Below, piece after piece: positions 35,663 through 41,304 of a stretch of DNA of 41,304 nucleotides (the first letter of the stretch is position 1; every line of letters begins with the position of its first letter). Position numbers and translations under genes: made by a program. The DNA is from JBDNFP01 sp041689775. Lineage in GTDB: Bacteria; Bacteroidota; Bacteroidia; Cytophagales; Spirosomataceae. A model generated the notes under the pieces. The model did not search any database. It saw only the letters and a program-made list of their open reading frames with translations, and had not been told where the DNA came from. The stretch lies in contig JBDNFP010000045.1 in NCBI GenBank assembly GCA_041689775.1, forward strand, positions 1-41,304, read 5' to 3'.

Positions 35663-37282
35663 TTATTTCCCGATTTTTGGCATGTCGTTACCGAGCATTA
35701 CCTCAGGGGCAATCATTACTCGTGAACCTGAATCGGCGTTTTCAAGGTTCAATACTCCACGCGGACATACCGAAGAACAAACCCCGCAACCAACGCAGGA
35801 AGCCCGTACAATGTCCTGTCCCCGCTGCGCGTAGGCTCTCACGTCAATTCCCATTTCGCAGTAGGTGGAGCAATTGCCACAGGAAATACACTGCCCGCCG
35901 TTGGTAGTAATCCGGAAACGTGACTTGAAACGCTGAACCAAGCCCAGGTAAGCCGCCAAAGGGCACCCAAACCGACACCAAACCCGGTTACCCATGAGCG
36001 GATAAAAACCGGTACCTACCACACCCGAGAATAATGCCCCGATCCAAAATCCATAGGCTGAACGAACGGTATAGCTATCAATTGGTCCCACATTTGATTG
36101 TCCGGTGAAGAATGTATAGAGCACAAAGGCCGTCATGACAATGGCAAATACGAGCACCCCATGTACCGAATATCGTTCAATTTTCCAGGCTCTGGTTGAT
36201 TTGTCTGATAGTTGACGGAAGGGATCACCCAGGGTTTCGGCGAGGCCCCCGCAGCCACAAACCCACGAACAATACCAGCGTTTACCAAAAAAGTACGTAA
36301 ACACCGGAACGCCTACCACAAAAAGGCCGATACCCCAAACCAACATAAACAACCCTAGATTTCCACCACTGATTAGGTTGTTGATGTTAAAGTCAAAGAA
36401 GAAGTCGTAGTCTAAGGGCCACATATTTTTGAAATCAAAGTAGGGCTGATTGAGCCTCACCAGAATTTCGGGTATGATAAAAGCAAAGGATGTCTGAAAA
36501 AACATAACGGACACGGATCGAATCATCTGGTACGGGGAGTGGCGGTACTTGATAATCATACGAACGCCCATAATGACTACGGCAAGGGTGTACAGGAGGC
36601 CGTACAAGAACCATTGGGAAGCGGGGGTTCCACTCAGAGCCATACTTATTGGATCAACAAGCAGAACCCAGTTGACCACGAACTCGGGATAAAAATAAAG
36701 GGTGATATAGAAAAGGACCAGGAAGACACCCAGTACTATTCCAATCCAGCCTCTGGAAGTAGCCGCATCATCAAAAATATGATTGTTCTTAATTCCCGGA
36801 AGTTTACGTTTGGTGGGTAGGATATACATGAGGGCCCCAATGATAGCGAGGCCAAAACTTAACCAGAAAAATAGTCCGGTGTGCTCGTTGATCGGGCCGG
36901 CTGAGGAAGCTTTGGCTACCGAAAAGGTATAATTATCATAAATAACTTTGTCGTATTCCTTCTTTGCTTTGAAGTTGTCGTTCAGCTGTTTGACTTTGGC
37001 GTTGAAATTCATGCCGAAAGCGAAAACATTAGCATAGGTTGCGCCTATCATGTCGGAAACCGCGGGGTTTATTACCTGATAATGTTCTGCTTTGAGATTA
37101 TCTTTCAGGATTTGGTCAGTTAAAGTAAACTGTCCCAAAGTGAGGGAAACAATCCAAATCAGAAATCCTGTAACGAAGGCACCCAGACCTATTTTTGTAC
37201 GGTGTTCATAGTGATTAAAATATTGTGATGTGAGTGTAGAGTAGTACACACTTCCTAGACAGAATGGGTTGAAATCAAGCAA
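35663..37282 (-). CDS. membrane-bound 4Fe-4S polyferredoxin (NosR/NapH-like)
   Basis: A 539-residue inner-membrane protein. About eight hydrophobic helices (the first near residues 31-50) enclose Cys-rich loops. WYCSWVCGCGG and WCRFGCPLAA are the paired CxxxC motifs typical of NapH/NosR/CcoG-type proteins. The C-terminal ferredoxin part has two clusters, CISCGNCSTYCEMGID and CVGCGVCSSVCPRG, giving two [4Fe-4S] centres; in the first one the usual CP is replaced by CE. It likely carries electrons between a quinone or cytosolic donor and a periplasmic or membrane acceptor. It overlaps the oxidoreductase gene by 8 bp, which suggests tight translational coupling. No nitrate or nitrous oxide reductase is nearby. 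Confidence 0.88.
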   Translation of the reverse strand: MLDFNPFCLGSVYYSTLTSQYFNHYEHRTKIGLGAFVTGFLIWIVSLTLGQFTLTDQILKDNLKAEHYQVINPAVSDMIGATYANVFAFGMNFNAKVKQLNDNFKAKKEYDKVIYDNYTFSVAKASSAGPINEHTGLFFWLSFGLAIIGALMYILPTKRKLPGIKNNHIFDDAATSRGWIGIVLGVFLVLFYITLYFYPEFVVNWVLLVDPISMALSGTPASQWFLYGLLYTLAVVIMGVRMIIKYRHSPYQMIRSVSVMFFQTSFAFIIPEILVRLNQPYFDFKNMWPLDYDFFFDFNINNLISGGNLGLFMLVWGIGLFVVGVPVFTYFFGKRWYCSWVCGCGGLAETLGDPFRQLSDKSTRAWKIERYSVHGVLVFAIVMTAFVLYTFFTGQSNVGPIDSYTVRSAYGFWIGALFSGVVGTGFYPLMGNRVWCRFGCPLAAYLGLVQRFKSRFRITTNGGQCISCGNCSTYCEMGIDVRAYAQRGQDIVRASCVGCGVCSSVCPRGVLNLENADSGSRVMIAPEVMLGNDMPKIGK

Positions 37283-38609
37283 AAAGCTTTTGCCAAAAAG
37301 TGGCTTTTCGCCCCGGTCGCAGCAGTCGATGAAATTGGGCGTGAAATGAATCTAAGATTGCTTGTTCGTGATTTACGAAAAATTCAGGATCGAAGTGAGC
37401 TTCGTAAATGTGAGATAGAACGTACCCGATGCTTTTTTTGCTGCTAATCCACTTTTCACAGGCTTCGTGTCGAAGCCGCATACCGAATGTGTTCATACCC
37501 GTGACAGCTTCACTGCCCTTCGTGAAGTTAAAACGAATACTTATATGTTTAGAGGGGTGCTCCCAGTAAAAAGTCTCAGTATCATTCGGTAGTTGGGCGG
37601 GTACTTGCCCGTAGGTCTGGTACTCTATATCAAAAAACTTGGCGGAGTTGAAGAATACACCCGGTGTATAGGGTGTTTTGGTTCCACAAATTGTCCGGGC
37701 CACCGTTTCGCCCATGATGCGGCCTGTATACCATATCTGCTCAATCGAGCGACGATCCTGTGGTGGTTCGGAGTGCTGAACGCAATCACCGATGGCATAA
37801 ACATCGGGTAGATTAGTTTCGAGATATTCATTAACTAATACCCCACGATCGGTTTTGAGGTCACTGCCTTTGAATATACTAATGTTGGGATGAACCCCAA
37901 CGGTGAGACCCACAAATTGGCAGGCGATTTCTTCTTTACCCTTGGTGATGACACTTCCCACCCGGTCGCCTGTTCCATCGGCTTTAATCTCATCAAGCTC
38001 GGTAGAGAGCCTTAAATCGACCCCATGCTCTTTGATGTGTCGATTTATCATGGCGGATTCTTCCTTTGGAAGTACATTGTCCCAATAGCTTGCTTCGCGA
38101 ACCAACATTGTAACCCTAATATTTCGAGAGAGTAACATTTCGGCCATTTCAATACCGATCAGACCGCCGCCGATAATGACTGAATGTTGGATATTAGCGG
38201 TGTTTGCTTCCATGGATTCAAGGTCCTGAAAGTTATACAGGCCTTGGATTCCAATTAAATCCTGACCGGGCCAGCCAAACCGATTAGTTTCAGACCCAAC
38301 CGCCAGAATTAAGGTGTCATATTGTAATGAACTTTCGTTGTCGAAGTGGATGGTCTTTTCCGCAAAGTCGATTTTCTCAACCCAGGTTTGCAGCAATTCA
38401 ATCCGGTTTTTTTTCCAGAAAAAATCTTCGTAGGGTTTGGTATGTTCATACTTCATATGGCCCATGTAAATGTACATGAGTGCTGTTCGGGCAAAGAAGT
38501 GTTCGGTTTCACCAGAAATCACGGTAATCCGGTGATCACTTTGCTTCCGGATATGGCGGGCGGCCGTAATTCCGCTTATCCCGTTTCCCAGCATGACGAT
38601 ATGTTTCAT
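37275..38609 (-). CDS. FAD/NAD(P)-dependent oxidoreductase
   Basis: A 444-residue pyridine-nucleotide-disulfide-type flavoprotein. The FAD loop is MLGNGISGITAARHIR (GNGISG 8-13), the NAD loop IIGGGLIGIEMAEML, and the C-terminal FAD contact VYAIGDCVQ. There is no redox-active CxxxxC motif, so it resembles ferredoxin/rubredoxin or nitrite reductase NADH-binding subunits more than disulfide reductases. It is coupled by an 8-bp overlap to the polyferredoxin gene, so it probably transfers electrons from NAD(P)H to that membrane protein, or the reverse. It lies 39 bp downstream of the OsmC gene. A cytoplasmic protein; a basic C-terminus (RLLRPGRKATFWQKLF) may contact the membrane. Confidence 0.88.
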   Translation of the reverse strand: MKHIVMLGNGISGITAARHIRKQSDHRITVISGETEHFFARTALMYIYMGHMKYEHTKPYEDFFWKKNRIELLQTWVEKIDFAEKTIHFDNESSLQYDTLILAVGSETNRFGWPGQDLIGIQGLYNFQDLESMEANTANIQHSVIIGGGLIGIEMAEMLLSRNIRVTMLVREASYWDNVLPKEESAMINRHIKEHGVDLRLSTELDEIKADGTGDRVGSVITKGKEEIACQFVGLTVGVHPNISIFKGSDLKTDRGVLVNEYLETNLPDVYAIGDCVQHSEPPQDRRSIEQIWYTGRIMGETVARTICGTKTPYTPGVFFNSAKFFDIEYQTYGQVPAQLPNDTETFYWEHPSKHISIRFNFTKGSEAVTGMNTFGMRLRHEACEKWISSKKSIGYVLSHIYEAHFDPEFFVNHEQAILDSFHAQFHRLLRPGRKATFWQKLFA

Positions 38610-38648
38610 AAAAGTTTATTCAATAAGAATGGGGAACAAGGTAATGGC

Positions 38649-39047
38649 TTATGGGGTAATGGTAGATTCAACTTCCAAAGGTTTAGTCAATAACTTATGC
38701 ACAGGGCATGCGTTGGCTATCTGCAAAAGTCGTTCCCGTTGTTCACTATCCAGAGTACCATTTACCGTAATTTTTCGGCTAATGATCGGTGTAGAATCTG
38801 ATTCTATTGTAAGTTGAAGTTTGACATCGATGTCATCTACTTGCCAACCTTTTCTTTGGGCGTACATTTTAAGAGTTACACTTGTACATGCCCCTAAGCT
38901 TGCCAGGATCAATTCGTAAGGTGTCAGTCCCTGGTCATTTCCTCCTAAATCAGTGGGTTCATCGGCCAATATTTCGTGGTCACGGGCTTGTAATGAAACA
39001 ACGTAATCTTCATTACCCAAAACGGCTAGCAGATTGGTTACACTCAT
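38649..39047 (-). CDS. OsmC-family peroxiredoxin-like protein
   Basis: A protein of 132 residues from the preferred ATG at 39047; the frame opens at 39098, but family homology starts at MSVTNLLAVLGNEDY. The OsmC/Ohr signature is complete: Cys 54 in ASLGACTSVTLKMYA and Cys 114 in IANACPVHKLL, with Glu 45 in TPYELILAS. These thiols reduce organic or inorganic hydroperoxides. The YhfA-like wording (GGNDQGLTPYELILASLG) places it in the broad OsmC group rather than Ohr. It is first in an operon with the oxidoreductase and polyferredoxin genes. Confidence 0.9.
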   Translation of the reverse strand: MSVTNLLAVLGNEDYVVSLQARDHEILADEPTDLGGNDQGLTPYELILASLGACTSVTLKMYAQRKGWQVDDIDVKLQLTIESDSTPIISRKITVNGTLDSEQRERLLQIANACPVHKLLTKPLEVESTITP

Positions 39048-39233
39048 ATTCTCACATGTTATTTTTAGAAATGTAGTAAATATGCCCGTGGCTTGCAACT
39101 AGCTTAGGGCAGCAGTAACCTCTACCGAGGGATACTGCCGAAATTTGAGTATTGGAAATTGCATATATCTAGCTGGTTTTTCAGGGTAATAGTTTAGCCA
39201 TAAAGCTTCAATAAGCCGTTTTAGTTGAATTAG

Positions 39234-40679
39234 TTACTTCTTTTGCTTACCTATTCCTAGGCTAAGGCCGGCGTAAATATCAACTCCTTGCGCTTTAATT
39301 TTTCCGTTACGCGAAAACACCCCCAGTAAATTATCCGAACCTACCAGGAGTGGTCCCAGCCGAAGGGTGGCACCAAATGCCCAAGCACTGTTTTGCCGAA
39401 CAATCGGAATTGCCAGTCCTACCTTTGAGGTCTCGTAGCGGGGGATAACCGCCCACAAGGAGGACATCCGCCATTCGGGTAATGCAGACCGGCCAATACT
39501 TTGGATGAGCGTAGTGTTAACGTGAAAATGTTCTACTAGTCGTAGGTCAGCGCTTATATTCAAAGCCGTTGGGGCGGCAATGGCAAAATTTCCAGTATTG
39601 TTTTCATCTTTGAGCCCAAACTCCTCTTCAAAGAGTCTTCCGAAGGCGTTCAGCTGGTTTTCACCTTCTCGTGGGGTACTGTATCCCCGCCATTCCTCTT
39701 CGGTGATTTGCCGGTCTTCTGCCAGGATTGAATAGTTCTTTACCTTCTCTCCCTGGTAGGTCATTTTACCAATATCAGTGACTGAGGCACTCAACCGAAA
39801 AGCGGGTTGCCTTTCGGTATCTGATAATGCTTCATAAGAAAAGCCAATATCCCACCCCCACCCTTTTCCGCTGGCATTGCTGCCAAACAACCACCCCGGG
39901 GAAAGGAAAGAACTCCGGTTAACATCCGTATAGCCCATGGTCGCTTCAAACCGATCTACCTGCATATAGGCGGCATTGGAGGTACTGGAATCGGGAAGGA
40001 GGCGATAGTTAAGACTCTGGTTTTGCATATACCCTGCCGCATAGCCAAAGTAGCGCTTAATGGTAACACCACCGGTCAGTCTCGAATCGTCAGATTCAGT
40101 TAATACTTGTCCTAATGAAACAGCCCATTCGGAATAAGCCTGACTGGTAAGATTAAACTTATTCTCGGATTGGGAGGCATATAAGGCCAGGTAGCCCAAA
40201 TTCTGTAAATTATCTGCATTGGCCAAACCAAGGCGGGCAATTCCCATAAGGCGTTCGGAGGCCTCCGTAATTTGAAAACCACTTCGGACCCGGCTCATTA
40301 CCGCTAGGTGTGTATTTTTGCCAATCGTTAAGGATAAAGCTGGCCCCCGCAGCTCAGTGCTTAGACTGGTATTCTTGGGCTTTCCGTCCCGTATTTCTTC
40401 GAGGTCATTTGGATCGAGTGGCCGGTTATTTTTCCCTTGCAGAAGGTCTAGCATGGAAAAAGGAGCCGCGTACCCGACATAATTGTTATCAAGGTGCACA
40501 CCGGCCATTATAAAGTGCACACGGATACCACTTTCCTGGGGAATAAATGCTGGATTTTGATAAGTGTTATGAATGCCCCCCCAAAATTGGGAGGATATCC
40601 CCAGAAAGCCCTGCGCCTTACCAATGGAATTGGATAGAAACAACAGTAGAATGGAATAAGGAAGAATTTTCTTGCTCAT
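39234..40679 (-). CDS. DUF5723-type outer-membrane protein, paralogue
   Basis: A 481-residue exported protein. The frame is open from 40712, but the ATG at 40679 directly begins a signal peptide (MSKKILPYSILLLFLSNSIG). The mature start FLGISSQFWGGIHNTYQNPAF is the DUF5723 hallmark. The C-terminal part (RLGPLLVGSDNLLGVFSRNG, VDIYAGLSLGIG) matches the protein at 10900-12462 in layout. It is probably an outer-membrane beta-barrel of unknown role. The OmpA-family gene lies about 100 bp upstream on the same strand, a neighbourhood common for this family, so the pair may be co-transcribed. Confidence 0.8.
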   Translation of the reverse strand: MSKKILPYSILLLFLSNSIGKAQGFLGISSQFWGGIHNTYQNPAFIPQESGIRVHFIMAGVHLDNNYVGYAAPFSMLDLLQGKNNRPLDPNDLEEIRDGKPKNTSLSTELRGPALSLTIGKNTHLAVMSRVRSGFQITEASERLMGIARLGLANADNLQNLGYLALYASQSENKFNLTSQAYSEWAVSLGQVLTESDDSRLTGGVTIKRYFGYAAGYMQNQSLNYRLLPDSSTSNAAYMQVDRFEATMGYTDVNRSSFLSPGWLFGSNASGKGWGWDIGFSYEALSDTERQPAFRLSASVTDIGKMTYQGEKVKNYSILAEDRQITEEEWRGYSTPREGENQLNAFGRLFEEEFGLKDENNTGNFAIAAPTALNISADLRLVEHFHVNTTLIQSIGRSALPEWRMSSLWAVIPRYETSKVGLAIPIVRQNSAWAFGATLRLGPLLVGSDNLLGVFSRNGKIKAQGVDIYAGLSLGIGKQKK

Positions 40680-40690
40680 AGGTAGGAGTA

Positions 40691-40712
40691 TTGGAACAAA
40701 ATACAGTTCCAA
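40691..40712. promoter_or_regulatory. inverted repeat upstream of the DUF5723 start
   Basis: TTGGAAC (40691-40697) and GTTCCAA (40706-40712) form a perfect 7-bp inverted repeat with an 8-nt A-rich loop, 12 bp before the start codon at 40679. It may be an operator or a leader hairpin. Confidence 0.4.
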
Positions 40713-40782
40713 CTAAGGTGGTTGATAAGGTAGATAACGAAATTGCGGGCGTCCTATTTTCTGGTGTAGAATATCCAAACGA

Positions 40783-41244
40783 TTAATTTTTCAACACCAT
40801 AAATTCCACCCGTCGATTCAAGGTCTTGTTTTCCTCGGCATCGTTAGGAGCCACCGGTCGGGTCTGACCGTAGCTGTGATGTTGCAAACGCCGACTGGAA
40901 ATGTCTTTCTGAGGAGATAATTATAAATAACCTGGGCTCCGTTTTCGGAAAGGTATTGGTTTAAACGGGCGTCACCCACGTTATCGGTATGTCCTGCTAT
41001 TTCAATCTTTAATTTGGGATTATCGCGGATGGTACGATATAGTTTTTCTAATTGATCGCGGGATTCTGGGCGGAGTTCGTACTTGCTTTGATCAAAATAA
41101 ATCTTGTCCAATTTTATTACATCGTTGACTTTCAGGTTGGTAAATACCGTATGAATATCTTTTTCCTGATTACTGGACAAAACTGACAAAAGCGATGGAA
41201 GGCATGTTAGGAGAGAGTGAAAAACCAACAAGATATCTTCTCAT
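40783..41244 (-). pseudogene. short OmpA-family protein gene with two frameshifts
   Basis: The OmpA C-terminal (peptidoglycan-binding) domain is clear: KIYFDQSKYELRPESRDQL and IEIAGHTDNVGD, followed by LNQYLSENGAQVIYNYLL. After that the frame is wrong. One extra base near 40905-40913 restores SSRRLQHHSYGQTRPVAPND and NRRVEFMVLKN, ending at the TAA at 40785-40783. At the other end, the ATG at 41244 (MRRYLVGF) joins the domain frame only if one base is dropped from the A5 run at 41220-41224, giving a plausible signal peptide. The repaired gene encodes about 153 residues, signal plus OmpA domain. OmpA domains anchor outer-membrane proteins to peptidoglycan. Either the gene is decaying or the sequence has indel errors near the window end. 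A good promoter precedes it. Confidence 0.75.
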
Positions 41245-41254
41245 CGCTTTTGGA

Positions 41255-41286
41255 CAAATTTAAGGTTAAGTTGCCGAAAGCCCAAA
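41255..41286 (-). promoter_or_regulatory. Bacteroidota-type promoter of the OmpA-like gene
   Basis: On the minus strand TTTG (41286-41283), then exactly 20 bp, then TAAATTTG (41262-41255), which matches the -33/-7 consensus TTTG-N19-21-TAnnTTTG. The ATG at 41244 would follow with a leader of only a few bases. This supports 41244 as the true start. Confidence 0.6.
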
Positions 41287-41304
41287 AGACACGGGTCAAC
41301 ACGC

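Noticed and set aside
1..41304. CRISPR array, tRNA or rRNA genes, insertion sequences
   Set aside because: No regularly spaced repeats, cloverleaf-like sequence or transposase frame was found on reading either strand; this was by eye, not by a dedicated search.

Overview
The window looks like a stretch of a Bacteroidota chromosome, most likely Cytophagales or a relative. The evidence is a SusC/SusD pair, two DUF5723-type outer-membrane proteins, many lipoproteins with an N-terminal lipobox, weak or absent Shine-Dalgarno sequences, and -7 boxes of the TAnnTTTG type, one of them with a correctly spaced -33 TTTG. No tRNA, rRNA, CRISPR array, transposase or phage gene was found. Lineage is inferred from gene content only.

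Layout. 1-3135: 3' part of an acyl-CoA dehydrogenase gene, an unrecognised lipoprotein and an MFS transporter. 3192-5679: a small, decayed defence island. It holds an AAA ATPase plus HNH nuclease pair of the Septu (PtuA/PtuB) type, both genes broken, and a stub resembling the N-terminus of a type I restriction subunit HsdR. 5858-10763: class A penicillin-binding protein, lipoprotein MsrB and a DEAD-box helicase. 10900-14157: a DUF5723 protein and a stand-alone circularly permuted ATP-grasp protein. 14300-17130: a tight minus-strand operon pyrF-lysA-truC. 17228-19529: rfbC, a CpsB/YwqE-type PHP phosphatase and a DJ-1/PfpI-like protein lacking the usual nucleophile. 19781-27937: a Tat-type secreted protein, a Gfo/Idh/MocA oxidoreductase, a DUF2461 protein, a penicillin-acylase-type Ntn hydrolase, a VOC protein and a GT39-like membrane glycosyltransferase. 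28157-35536: an M14-type lipoprotein peptidase, SusD, SusC and an SGNH hydrolase. 35663-39047: a probable operon of OsmC, an FAD/NAD oxidoreductase and a membrane polyferredoxin. 39234-41286: a second DUF5723 protein preceded by a short OmpA-family gene carrying two frameshifts.

The clearest result is the decayed defence pair. The ATPase frame is broken by an extra A in an A7 run and by an in-frame TAA. The HNH gene is also cut short by an in-frame TAA, beyond which 64 more codons keep the same frame and end in what looks like the authentic family C-terminus. The large neighbouring genes are intact, so the damage looks local. Other oddities are the Cys-to-Gly change at the DJ-1 nucleophile position and the Asp-to-Asn change at a metal-ligand position of the PHP phosphatase. 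I do not see convincing evidence for a wholly new system. The OsmC/oxidoreductase/polyferredoxin operon is the best candidate for an uncharacterised functional unit.

Most convergent gene ends are closed by strong hairpin terminators, one of them a perfect 19-bp inverted repeat.
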